This document shows positions 26,518 to 38,504 of a stretch of 64,000 nt of DNA, piece after piece. The stretch comes from Chondrosia reniformis (lineage: Eukaryota > Porifera > Demospongiae > Chondrillida > Chondrillidae), in contig OX359191.1 of the NCBI GenBank assembly GCA_947172415.1, positions 7,983,130-8,047,129 on the forward strand. Reading direction: 5' to 3'. Position 1 is the first letter of the stretch. Each line of letters starts with the position of its first letter. Under the pieces are notes generated by a model, which did no database searches, was not told the origin of the DNA, and saw only the letters and a list, made by a program, of their open reading frames with translations. The position numbers were made by a program, and so were the translations under genes.

Positions 26518-27085
26518 TTTAAGTCAATTTGTTGATCAACCAATATCAGAATTCCAGATAGGGGTCTGCAATGTCTGTTTAAGAAAGAGAAAGCGAATCT
26601 GTAGATGGTCAACTGGTAAATAAAAATGGCTGATGACTGGGATATACATCTAAATTTCTTTACTAGAATAGCTTATGTCTCCCCAAGGAAACATGATTAG
26701 CATCAAAACATATTTAACTGAGAATCTACCGACACTCCAACAAGTTACAGGTTCAGATTGCATGGGATTCACAGTAGACCATAATAAGGCTAACTAAATT
26801 GCCCAATCCTTACCTCTTGATTAGAGTACACTGCTCCAGAAAGTCTGTCCGGTTTAATATACTAACAAGATATGCTTTCCACCTTCACCGCTCAGAGCCA
26901 AATGGAAATAAATCTCAGATATCTATCCCCAGGGGTTCGATCGATTGTTACGAGACAAAGGTAGTCACGTGATTATAGAAAAGAAATGGATTGGTTAATG
27001 TATCGCCTTCGGTTATGTGCGTTACCTTTCGGGTTTTAGAATTATAATTGTAGGTGTATCATAAAAACAGGGCGGAGCCCACTCC
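26518..27085. promoter_or_regulatory. divergent intergenic region, vigilin / GPCR
   Basis: 568 bp separate the vigilin start codon (minus) from the GPCR start codon (plus). The region should hold both promoters and 5' UTRs. No TATA box at a typical position or other specific site could be assigned. An untranslated first exon of either gene could also lie here. Confidence 0.5.
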
Positions 27086-30000
27086 ATGGAGTCTGCGATG
27101 ATGAATGCAACCGAGAGTCCTTTAATGCCTGACTACGGCAAGGGAATCACATTATTCGTATTCTGGATAGTCTCCCTTTTAGGAAACACGACGACCGTTA
27201 TCTTTCTGTTGAAGTTTAAGAAGTCAAGAATACCAGACACCCTGGTGATTGCATTAGCATGTACTGACTTGGTAGCTTCCATTATACCGGTCCCGATGGC
27301 TATGTATTATTACTTTAGCGGTTATCAACTAAGCAAAGGTACACCGGAGTGTAATTTCTTTGGTACAATAGCGCAGTGGACTCGATATACAGCCGCTATT
27401 CTGGTGACCTTGATATCTATCGACCGTTATATGTCAGTTGTGCATCCTGTAGTGTATAGCATCAAAGCGCGAATTTGGCATGCTGTTTTGGCTATTGCAA
27501 TTGTGCTGGTAATCGCGACCACTTTGGCCATTGTCCCCTGGTTGTCCCCTAGCACGCCCATCGTACCTTCCGACCAGTACTGCCTCTTTTCTTTCGTAAC
27601 TCCCTACGCTATGGTGATCGTCGCCTATGGAGCTATACAGTTTGTGATAGTGATGTTTTGTTTTGCAGTCGCGACAGTTGCTCTTTGTCGGGTTTACGCT
27701 AGAAGAAGGAAGATGAAGCGTCAAGGGGAAAGAAACTGGAATTCTGCGCGTCGTTCGAATCAAGGACCTCTTTTTATCAAACCAGGGCTATCGGCGAAAT
27801 TGGATACCTTTAAGAAGGCTGCTCCAGTTGTAAGCGAAACACTAAAGCTAAGCATAGAAGCTCAGTTTGCTCGGATGCTTCTGGCAATTACACTGCTGTT
27901 CTATGCAAGCTGGCTACCCATAGTGGTAAGAATGATAATGAATAGGCTACTAGCAAAAAGTCATATCACTAAAACCAATACGTGGAATTGGTTCTATAGT
28001 GTTCTATTCTGTTTCTAGGTTCTCATAATATATGCTTATGCAATTGGAGATGAGGATGGAGGAACATTCAAGGAGATTCTCTTTTGGTGTATTCGATTTA
28101 CAGTCATAAGCACTGCTGTAAACCCCATTCTCTACGGACTCCTTTGTCGACAGTACAGACAACTCTATATCTATTTGTTGAGGAGGATTTTCAGCTATTG
28201 CTGCAGCTGTATTCACAAGCCATATTACAGTCCCTTTCGTAAGAGCCATACACTCATAATAATATTGTACACAATATGAATAGATGCATCTAGCATTGTC
28301 TTTAGCTTTAAATACATGCATAACTCAAGCTGAAGTCCATTTCTAAGCAGATATTTAAAGATACTGTTTCTTATATAGAATACAGAGATCATCCACCACA
28401 ACATATTGAAGCTAAAATGCAGAGAGCTAAGGAGAGTAGAAAGCCAATGGAGAAAATTAAATTTCATGGAAGCTATCGTAGTTTGCAATCCTTGCAAAGT
28501 CAAACTTCTAGTCAAAATAGTCATCCGATAACTCGTGCCACTACTAATACAAATGTTTCTTTGCATGGTCTTTTTGGCATTGAGGAAGAACTTTCATCGT
28601 TTGACACTTCTATATTTTACCAAAATGATGGTAACATTAAATCAGAAGACCTCTTTCGATCCGAATATCTTCAAAACAGGAATTTTGGCAAGAAGATTGT
28701 CTCCTTGGAACAGTTTTCTGGGGATGGCATTGATGATGAAATTGCAGACTTTATTTCACCAACAGAAGTGCTAATTCATGACAATAAAGCAGTGACTAGG
28801 TATGTTCCATATATTTGTTAAATGCATATAGATTATGGATTCCATGCTAAAGTTAGGAAGAATAGTATATATATGACATGCACTGTTTACATTACTTTTT
28901 ATATATACTTCTAAAAGTTTAAGACACTCATTGAAGAAAAGTAAAACTATATCATTTAGAGCACAGTGAGCTTATAGGTGGAACTGGAGTTGGTTTACAG
29001 AAACCAGAACCACTCAAAAGGAGAAGCAATCATAGACAGCTGTTTGTCCTTAGCATAGATTTATAGGATTAGCAGTGCACCTTAAAATCCCCTGATAAAA
29101 TTCCATATCTGTTTCTATATGCATATGTACCTTCACTGTTTATGTATGTAAGTATATAATATGTGACACATCAGCAGAAATATTGCATGCATTGTGCTTA
29201 TAATATTCATTGCTATTTTTTTCAGGTTTAATCCTCTTCATGGTTTGGAGGAAGATCAACTCTTGCCAAATGAATATTTTGAGCAAGGACAATATGGCCA
29301 GACCATTGCAAATCCAGCCTTTCAAAAGAAGCCAAGGTTCAATTCATCCAGCTCATCCAAGCAAGGTAGAGAGCTTGAAGGTGACAGATACCATATGAAT
29401 ATAAATGCCTCAGATTCTGACAGTGACTTTGACATTGCTCAATTGCCTTTAAAACAAAAGATTTTGCAATTTGAAGGAAGGGCCTGTAAAGACCAACTTG
29501 GGCATTTCAGTGATGAATCAGATGCTATAACCAGTGAAAAGTCAAGTCAAACATCTAAAAATGAGGAGGATTTTGAAACAAGTCCTATCTCCCTCACAAA
29601 AGTAGCCGGAGACAGGCTATTTAATGCTGAAGAAAAGTCTGAACTTAGTCAGATCACTTTACAGGAGTCAGAGGACGAGCAGACGGATGCTGAACCTAGT
29701 CAGGTCACTTTACAGGAGTCAGAGGACGAGCAGACGGATGCTGAACCTAGTCAGGTCACTTTACAGGAATCAGAGGACGAGCAGACGGATGCTGAACCTA
29801 GTCAGGTCACTTTACAGGAGTCAGAGGGCGAGCAGACGGATGCTGAACCTAGTCAGGTCACTTTACAGGAATCAGAGGACGAGCAGACGGAAGCTGAACC
29901 TAGTCAGGTCACTTTACAGGAGTCAGAGGACGAGCAGACGGATGCTGAACCTAGTCAGGTCACTTTACAGGAGTCAGAGGACGAGCAGACGGAAGCTGAA

Positions 30001-30696
30001 CCTAGTCAGGTCACTTTACAGGAGTCAGAGGACGAGCAGACGGATGCTGAACCTAGTCAGGTCACTTTACAGGAGTCAGAGGATGAGCAGACGGAAGCTG
30101 AACCTAGTCAGGTCACTTTACAGGAGTCAGAGGGCGAGCAGACGGATGCTGAACCTAGTCAGGTCACTTTACAGGAGTCAGAGGACGAGCAGACGGAAGG
30201 CCAAGTAGAAGAAGATATAAGGAGTAGTCTAGAGTCTAGCCAGAGTACATTAAATCACTCTACTAAGGCAAAAGATGAAGGGGAATCAAGTGTTGAATAT
30301 TCTGCCATTGATATAGATGAGGTTTCCATCAATGAACCACATTCTACACCCTCAATATCTTATTCTACAGAAGAAGATTCAGAAGTTGAGGTGGTGACTA
30401 AAGGTTCAAAACAAAGAGAGGTAGCAGAGATGCATCCACAGCTGAGAGTAGATAGTGATTTAATTGTTGTCAACAATGACAGGGATCACAGATTTGCAGC
30501 AACTGATTCAGTTAATATTAGACAAGACACACTTCAGCAAACATGGCAACATGCTGCTTCTAAGAAAAAGAATATTCTGGAAGACACAACACTTATTCAT
30601 CAGTTTAGTGAACTAGAAAAGCTTTTACAAGAAGCAACATCAGACTTACCAAACTTTGATTCTTACAGTGAAACCACCCTTACTTCTTATATTTAG
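27086..30696 (+). CDS. class A (rhodopsin-like) GPCR with long acidic-repeat C-terminal tail
   Basis: Exons 27086-27925, 28019-28238, 28379-28799 and 29226-30696 join in frame (phases 0, 1, 2; introns GT-AG) to give 983 aa. Class A hallmarks: Asn-Ala-Thr glycosylation site at the N-terminus, GN in TM1 (33-34), LACTD in TM2 (D61), Cys89 and Cys166 for the TM3-ECL2 disulfide, DRY at 113-115, a SWLP form of the CWxP motif at 274-277, and NPILY (NPxxY) at 315-319. A CCSC cluster near 341-344 could be palmitoylated. The cytoplasmic tail is about 660 residues, low-complexity and acidic, with eleven 17-aa repeats from residue 633. It ends in TSYI, which fits a class I PDZ ligand. Ligand and subfamily were not recognised. 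The chance that exons 3-4 belong to another gene is low because the split codons close exactly. Confidence 0.85.
29641..30199 (+). repeat. 51-bp coding tandem repeat, 11 units
   Basis: Each unit encodes EPSQVTLQESEDEQTDA with D/E, D/G and first-unit variants (ELSQIT). Codons are almost identical between units, so expansion or homogenisation is recent. The SEDE and SEGE motifs fit the casein kinase 2 consensus (S-x-x-acidic). The repeat is in the predicted cytoplasmic tail of the GPCR. A second frame also stays open across it (RSLYRSQRTSRR), but that is a shadow. Confidence 0.95.
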
Positions 30697-33600
30697 CTCA
30701 ATTGTAAAGGTTTAATATATAAAAGTGTTGAAATTTACAAGTACATACATGTGCTGCAAGAAATCAAAGATACCATGTTTATCCGCTGCATACAGATACA
30801 TGCTGTATTATGTATTTTCACAATGATGCACTTTATGCGGAGGCTGATATACGGCAAGATGCGTATATTGTGTGAACCACATGATTGCAAGAAAATTATA
30901 ACTCATACACAAACTTTATGATATAAGCAATTATCGTTTGTCATCAAATGTTCAAAACCTCATTGGATTGCATGTAACTCATCAACTGACAAACTGGTTG
31001 TGGTTAACTGCCGACAAAGGATTATCAACATTAAGAGGAGAACACTTGGATTGAGGAGTTGTCTTCCATTCAGATCATTAACTATAAAAGTAATAAGTTA
31101 AATGGTAAGTTGCAATAAAAATAAGAAAGTGATATGTATTCTAGGTTCCAGTCTATTCTATTAGTATTAGTCTCATATTGCTGTTAACCAAGTCTATGTA
31201 CATGTAGGTAAATGGTTATTCGTAATATGCATGTTTCACTAATTTGTCCAAGCAATTTAGTTAAAGTTTAAAAGTCAGAAATTAAAGTGATTGTTCTTGA
31301 CAATGATTACAAATTGATAACACTAGAGGGCAGTCAAAGTACAGAAGGACACAGCTATTACCATGGTTACACGAGGTACTATTGCCCAACATATCCACTT
31401 TATATAGCACCAAGGCAACACATATACCAAAGCTTCGCATGTTATACTTATTGACAATTACATAGACAAAACAAATAATAACTACAAAATAAAGGTGTAC
31501 AATGTATAGTGCAATAAGTTAACCTTAAGCTATAAGAATTCCATTGCTCTATACTGCATGGAAAAATGGGTAAAGTTTTCTAGACTATAACAAGAAGGCC
31601 TTGTAACCCCCAAAGAAGTTGTTATTCAATAAGTGCATGCTCAGGGAGTGTCAATGATAATTTAATAAATCTACAAAGTAATTCTCTACTCTCATGGGTA
31701 TACCATTCAGACAAATTTAAGCTCAAACCTAGATTATTAAAGTATTTATCTAATTATCATGGAAACATAAGATGAGTAAAAACAAAAAGATTATCCAAGT
31801 AGCTAAATAAAGAAACACTTTTTGAACAGTTTTATAATTTACTTACTAACTAATGTCAAAACCAATTAAGTTTAATAATCTTGCTCAAAGGGATTGTACA
31901 GTTTCATAGTCAAATAGCAAGGCAAACTGATACATAGGATACAGAGAACCTGGTAAGCATGTACTACACACCTCCCCCAAATGAACTATGGTAGCTGGGA
32001 GTTACTAGGGACTGGTAGACATGCTAGATCTTGTGGTCCCATTGAACAGATGTATGTAATCCAGGACCTTTACAGCTGTTATACTCACTGTAAATTTCAT
32101 GTAAATATTCCCTTGATCCAACACTTTCTTTCACTATCTTTTCCCAACTGAATGGGTTAAGCCAATAACTTTAATAATAATTGCACTCAGGCCTCCTTGT
32201 TTCTTTTATTTGGACATGTTGCTAGGTAACTGATATTTCAATTCCATGACAATGCTATAAATAGATGAATATACAGGAAATCAAGAATATAGGCTGCACA
32301 ATAAGACTGACATATACTTGTCTAATCAAAATTTAATGTTAAACGTTAAGTACAAATTACATTTTGAACAGTCTCACAAAAAAAGGTATTTTACACGAGG
32401 TAAAGATGCTGAAAGAAAAAGAAACATTATAGACTTCATTTATAGTAGCTATATAGTTTGTCTGATTCTCTAAACAAGATGACCTACCAATGAGTGTAGT
32501 TTAGGACATGGACAACGCCAAAGTTTCATACAAAGGTTCAGCAACGGCCATTTTGGATTCACAAATTGATTGGGCAATAACACAATGGCGCTAGCTAAAC
32601 CAGACATACTTGACTATTACACTTTGTTATAGTGACTCATGGGCCCGATTAAGAAAGATCCTTGTGTAAATGTGACGTTCTGTGTTGTGCATGAAACATG
32701 TCGATTGACATGTCGATTCATGCGCTTGCAAGAGTTTGTGAAATAAACGATCACTGCTGAAATAATCAAAGGTTCATTAAGCTATTGATAACTTGTTTAT
32801 TAATTAAGCATTTCTATTCATGGGGTCACTGTACATTTTATGATTTGCTTCACTGGATAGCCATGATTGATTTCTAGTCGAAGCTCAATAACAATAACAA
32901 CTTGCTGAATAGGCCGGGTCGTGTTCTGCATGTTGTCTATTGTTCTTGAACAGGACCTCGAAAACAATAAGCAAAATTTTAATTCCATGATTTTCCGCCA
33001 AGTTCACGATGTTTCCCGCCGACCATTTCTAATAAATAGTCGAGGACATTTTCAGTCTTTGGCCTCCGGGCTATCAACTCTGGAGGTCTACTTTGGTGTG
33101 GATCGATGCGCCAACCGTGGTAGGAGCACGACCATGGTACCATGCGACGAAGGGTCATCGGTGTTCGTATAGTGGGGTGGTCTCTCTACCTATGGGTTAG
33201 TGCCTGGAGATGTATCTCACTATTAATCCTGCTTGTGTGTTAAATTGGCACTTGCGGATTCTTGCTATACGACCCGTACCTGGAGGAGCGTGGGTCCAGT
33301 GCCACTACGTAGTCGGTCAGGAACCCCTGTTGTAGGCTGCAGCTTCAGGTTGGTTTGGAAGGCATTTGCATTTCAATTTGTATTCAATTTTCCTATCCAT
33401 GCATCAATGTAGTATTTCATTGTATATCATGTATTTTGAATTCTTTTCTTATAGTTCATTGAACTGATGGGTCCCTACTCTAAAGCGCCTGGCCGATCCC
33501 AATGAGCTAAAGTCTGTGTGCAGTGTTCCCAAGCTACGTTGTGTGCACATGATGATTCTCATTGGTGGGAGTTTGTGGTCCGCCAGGGTCGGGCTTGTTC

Positions 33601-34633
33601 TGTTCGTAGCGTGGCAGGGCAAGACTAGTAACTGGTCAGAGGTCGGTCAGGTACGCCGGATCGCTCCCGTGCAACTTCTCTTACGACGCAAGTAGTGGAA
33701 GTGTCAAACAGAGTTGAGAAACCGGAGGCCATTTGGGGCACGAAGTACTTCTACCTCCTCGTGGTGTGCCCTGGGATCACCTTTACACTCAGTAGTAAAG
33801 TGATGCGAAACGAAGTACTGCAGCACCGTTCCAGTAACACTCAAAAGGATCGAGAAGATACAGCATGGTCTCTTTACAACCATGAAGAACTTGTTTAAGA
33901 ACATTGTTTGAACATTTTTTAAATTTAAAACCATGTACATGTAATTGTCAAACAAAAATGTGGTTATTATACAATCGATAAATGAATGAGATTACTATTA
34001 TAGATATGTAGATCATCGCAAATGCATCTATGTAAGCATTCAGTATACTCTTGTAAATTATTGCATAACAAGCTTAAGACTCATTCGCAGGAAAGTAAAA
34101 CGAAAAAGTAAAAAGGGAAAAAGTAAAGAAAAAAGAAAAAAGGAAAAAGAAAATGTATTCTGTCTGCATGATGTGTACTCCAGAGAATAATAAGAGAGGG
34201 GTAGTGTACCAAGTCCCTTGCAGGGAGTGCAACAGGACCTAGGATGAAGAGGATGAAATCCAGCATGACAATATGGAAGGATCAACTCAAAATAATGTGT
34301 TAATTGCTGTTAATATACTGGACTTGAACATATTTGATTATTTTACCATAGATATATATATACCATGACTTCACACTCTGTGGTTATTCCACTAACTTCT
34401 TGTGTTGAAGGTTATATACTGTGTTAATAATTCATTTATTAATTTCTGACATGTATTAGTGCTTTGTTCGATCCTTTTTCGGTGTCCTAGCACTCTATGG
34501 TGCGGTGTACTTTAGTAATGACTGATTAAATAATTGACCAAATACAAACGTGTATATATTGTCAGGTTAGTATAGTAGATGTATAACTCTGACATATTAA
34601 TAATAGATTTAACAGTGAAGCTTAAATTATCTG
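30697..34633. other. gene-poor interval between GPCR and Frizzled-like gene A
   Basis: An AATAAA at 31115 is a plausible GPCR poly(A) signal about 420 nt past the stop. A relatively GC-rich stretch at about 33000-33890 has short open frames but no recognisable domain. A decayed retroelement fragment lies near 34150-34240. A TTTATT at 34435 (AATAAA on the minus strand) is a plausible poly(A) signal for gene A, about 200 nt past its stop. Confidence 0.5.
34150..34240 (+). pseudogene. retroelement fragment with GIY-YIG-like motif
   Basis: One plus-strand frame reads GVVYQVPCRECNRT and then a stop. The GVVY-x-V/I-PC-xx-C spacing resembles the start of the GIY-YIG endonuclease region of Penelope-like and similar reverse-transcriptase elements. 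Only about 25 residues can be read, with no RT domain upstream, so it is a remnant at most. Confidence 0.35.
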
Positions 34634-37600
34634 TTATTCAGAAGGAGAATGTCTACAGATCCTCTTCCAAGTATTCACAATGACAGACTTGATTCTCTGG
34701 AAATCCCTTTTAGACAGAGGAAAAATCAAATTCACTATGGTGACCAATCCAAGACAGCTTGTGGCAATTAAGCGAAATGAAATGGCTGTGGTATAATCAT
34801 AGTCACTGTTGAACTGACATTCTGGATTATATCCACTAAATTGACAAATTGAATACTCAACTGTACTCCTGACGTCATTTGCATAATGAGCCATGCTATG
34901 AGAGAACACAGCAAGAAATAGCACTCCAAGAAACACTGCAGCGGAGCAGAGCACCACAAATTTAAATTGAGCGGCAGTGATAGAATCTGTCTTTTTCTGA
35001 TCACTCTTGAAATGATGGCTGCTCTGGGTCATAGATTTTTCTGAGTATATCTGTATTGAATAATTATGATTTGAAAAATTTCATAAAGTCGTTTTTACAT
35101 ATAATTATTTAAACTTAGTTTGTATACATGCATTTGTATAATTCTGCCAATAATTGGTCAGGTACATTTCTGTATATAATTGGTCAGGTACATTTCTGCA
35201 TATAATTGGTCAGGTACATTTCTGCATATAATTGGTCAGGTGCATGCATACCTTATGCAACTGCTGTACTAGAAAAACCATCATTATGCAACCAATGAGT
35301 AGAAGTACAATAGTTGGAAGAATAAAGCTGTAAAAGACTGCATCTAGACTTTTAGCAAGGCAAAAGAGAGCTGGAAAGGTTGCCACGGTATAAGGACTGA
35401 CGATGGCAACCACTACTGGTCCAATTGCTCCAATCAAAACCACTATAGGTACAGTTATGACGTGGATCATACAGGTATTCTTGACAAGCCATCTCTTTCC
35501 AAAAAATGGAAACTTTAAAATCACAAGAATGTATGCAAAGTGAACTATCATAAAGCCAAAGATAACTGGTTGAAAGTGTATTATAAAACCTGGATTAGTA
35601 GGTAAGAATTAGTTAAAATTACTAAATGATTGACCTGTTCATTATAAGCGGCTTACCTGAAAATATACAAAGAGTTGTGGATGGACTCGTAAGAGTTCTA
35701 ATTACATCAGGATGACTACAAAGCAACTGTGGTCCACCAATTGCTATTATCAAGAAAGTGATCCCTAAAGAGACATTAGATAAGCAATTTAATAGTTACT
35801 GCAGGTATATACATAGCATATTACATAGTGCAAACATATTAGTGAGCATATATATATATACGCACATGTACGTACATGAATAAAATACTATATATATATA
35901 AAAATACATGCCACCTACCAGCTGCCATTTCAATTATATTTTCATAAACCACGAGGACAGTTGGGAATATAAACCTATAACAAGTTATTTATAATATATA
36001 TCACATGCAGTATCATATGCAGTGCACGTATATACGTACTTACATTTCCTTCCTTCTAATAAGAGAGAGTACAAGAAATAGAGTGCCAGCAATCAGAATT
36101 ACTGCAGAACCTGTACCAATGATAACTCGAAAGCCTATATATCCATGATCTGGATAGATAGCCTCTGTACAGCTTGGAATGCAGATTGAGGGGCAGACGT
36201 TAAGGAACTGAGGATGACAAGTGACTGTTGTGTTAAAGCTGTTAGTCCTGCTGCCATTGGTACCATTACACTCTGGTACATATTTGGTGTACTCAGGGCG
36301 TGCTAAGCTTACAAAACTAAACTCAGTACTACAGTTGTCTCTAAGAGATTCACATTGCTGCTGGCTTATTCTTGTTAGCTGTCCATCTTCATTGCAGTGT
36401 GGGAAGAGATACCTGCAATATGCCTCTAACGGAAGCTCACCCTCAACAAGACATTTTTGTGAAACACTTTGTAGTATTAGTGGGTTGTTTTGAATATACA
36501 TAATAAGTCCATCTATATCCTTAGGACTAATGTTGTTTATTATAGCAACAGATTTTGAACCATTTCTGTGTATACCAGGGAGTGTTGGTAAATATGGATA
36601 GCATGCACTCTGTGGAGGTAGTGTGATACAGCTGTTAGAAGTGGACTCCATTTCCTAAGGGGAAATAGCATTATAATATACATATATTAGCTACATTAAG
36701 TTTGTATAATGTACATTAAATTTTAGTGCTGTAACTCTTACAAATGGATAGGTATGCAGCTGATACCTATCATTTACAGACATCCATTTAATTATATCTA
36801 AAGAGTTTTGCAAATTTTGATGTTTACTTATATTTGCCCTAGGTCTAACTCTCATGATCACCATAAATTTAGTTTGTATACCAAAATGTTATGTACATTA
36901 TAGTGCTGCAATTTTGTCAAATGGAGATATATATATATATATATGAAACTTGCAATTGGTGTCAGCATTCGCAGACATCCATAAAACATATCCAAAGAGG
37001 TTTACAAATTTGATGTGACTCCTGTTTAATTGCCTAGGTTTACATATAGCTTTAATTTCCAAAACTATATATTGTTAAAGCAGATGCATGCATCATGAAA
37101 ATGATGAGGAAATTACAAAAGAAGTACTAGTCAAATCAAAGTTGTTTGACATGTGGTGATGCATACAAATTAAATTGAGGTATTATAATTATTATTTGAT
37201 GGTGTTAATGAAGGACTTCATGCTCCAAGTGGTGCTTGCCCAAGCTCATATACTGTGTCTCTAAAGGACATGCATGATTAAATGTCTCATATTTCCTTCT
37301 TACAATTGTTCTGTGCTGTTTGTTTTGTATCAGTACCTTCAGACACGGTACACGTTTCATGAGATATGTTATGTGTATATATATTCTTTGAAGAGTATGA
37401 CAACAATATATATGCATATATGTATGTATATATATATATACACGTTCCTTCTCAACTCATATATAACCTATATAGACCTCTATATATAAAGATTTCTTTT
37501 TATTAGCTATTTTACTTTCCTCATCATTTTGCCAATGAATACATCCATGCAAGTTGAACATATACACCCAGACCTAAAGAAGCTATTTATACCGAACTAT

Positions 37601-38171
37601 AATAGTTAGATGACTTCATCTCATGGTCTAGGGACATATTATGCAGTTGGCATATAGAATCTTGTGTCAGATATTTCAAGTCAGAGGGCCGGCGCCAGTG
37701 TTCGTCAGTGATTGAAAAATGAACTGTCTCAAAGATAAGCTCAGTGCACACAGTTTGAAGAAAGTCCATCATTTCGGTTTTTGATGAAGTTCAATATTTA
37801 AATATATAAATATAGAAGATACCCCAGCTCCTATAACTTCACATTGTAATATAGCTATATAATAACCTTTAGTATTTTAGTATTAGTATTATACCTTTAG
37901 TATTTATATATACATATATATCCCATCCTAATACTTACATACCGATTACAGATCTACTTACTGGTCTTTTGGCCACTTGAGGAGATTGTGCACAGTTGTT
38001 GATAGTCTCAGCTAAGAGAAGAACATCAGTGGAGGTGGGACTTCGGTAGACATAGTATATGACTACAGGAATACTGAAAAATGCAACAAGGAATAGCGAA
38101 ACAGCTACAACAAGTACTTGACTTTTGTATCGACAGATAATATATTTTCTTGAGCTAATTTCATCTTCCAT
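34634..38171 (-). CDS. Frizzled-like 7TM receptor A
   Basis: Exons 38171-37962, 36654-36044, 35974-35919, 35764-35657, 35589-35252 and 35050-34634 give 579 aa; all split codons close. Exon 1 has a basic N-terminus and one hydrophobic segment, so it acts as a signal anchor rather than a classic cleavable signal. Exon 2 is a cysteine-rich ectodomain (EAYCRYLFPHC, QQCESLRDNC, a CPSICIPSC linker; several NxS/T sites) ending in TM1. Exons 3-4 encode TM2 (FPTVLVVYE) and the ECL1 Cys, exon 5 TM3-TM5 (ILPTIVLLLIG), exon 6 TM6-TM7. The C-tail (NTWKRICRHSPSE) is short and has no KTxxxW Dishevelled motif. The fold and Cys spacing fit the Frizzled family (plasma membrane); Wnt binding is not shown. It is the first gene of the array, 333 bp from gene B. 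The MEDE start was chosen because it is conserved in B and D. Confidence 0.75.
35146..35245. repeat. 28-bp tandem repeat in gene A intron 5
   Basis: The unit ATAATTGGTCAGGTACATTT plus CTG(T/C)AT is present about 3.5 times just downstream of the exon 5 donor. The paralogous introns of B and D do not show it. Confidence 0.75.
36697..37035 (-). repeat. two diverged monomers of the 170-bp satellite family (gene A intron 1)
   Basis: On the minus strand each unit has the order ATCAAAATTTG(C), AACTCTTT, GGATGTCTG, TTGTAAGAG-like or TTGACAAAATT-like, GCAGCACTA and AATGTACAT. This is the same order as in the arrays at 60560-64000. A copy of the pair recurs at 45825-46115 in the paralogous intron. Confidence 0.6.
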
Positions 38172-38504
38172 TCTTAGTATCAAAATTGGATAGGAAAGCT
38201 TTTCTGCTTTGTGTTGTATGACCACTTATATACCTACTACTATACTGTATACGTATGTAATTGGTTAACTCAAATGAAGTGAATAGACACAAAAGCCGTA
38301 TAGTGATCATGACAGATCGATGCATGGTGTTATATAATATATTATGGCTAGTGTTGTTTCCCCCCATATATATTTCAAAATCATGTATATTCAGTTAATA
38401 AATTATATTTTCTGACCTTTGTATGCAAAATTGATTAATATTATTGCTTTAGCAAACTTAAAGTATAACTTAAAGTGGGTTTTCTTCTGTATTATATATC
38501 TCTG

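Noticed and set aside
27434-27763. Minus-strand 109-residue frame within the GPCR
   Set aside because: It is a shadow of GPCR exon 1 with no domain.
29624-30208. Plus-strand frame encoding RSLYRSQRTSRR repeats
   Set aside because: It is the shifted frame of the 51-bp coding repeat in the GPCR tail exon, which is supported by exact splice phasing.
32921-33172. Plus-strand 83-residue frame
   Set aside because: It has no recognisable domain, no splice-supported continuation and no similarity to neighbours. It was left as unexplained sequence.
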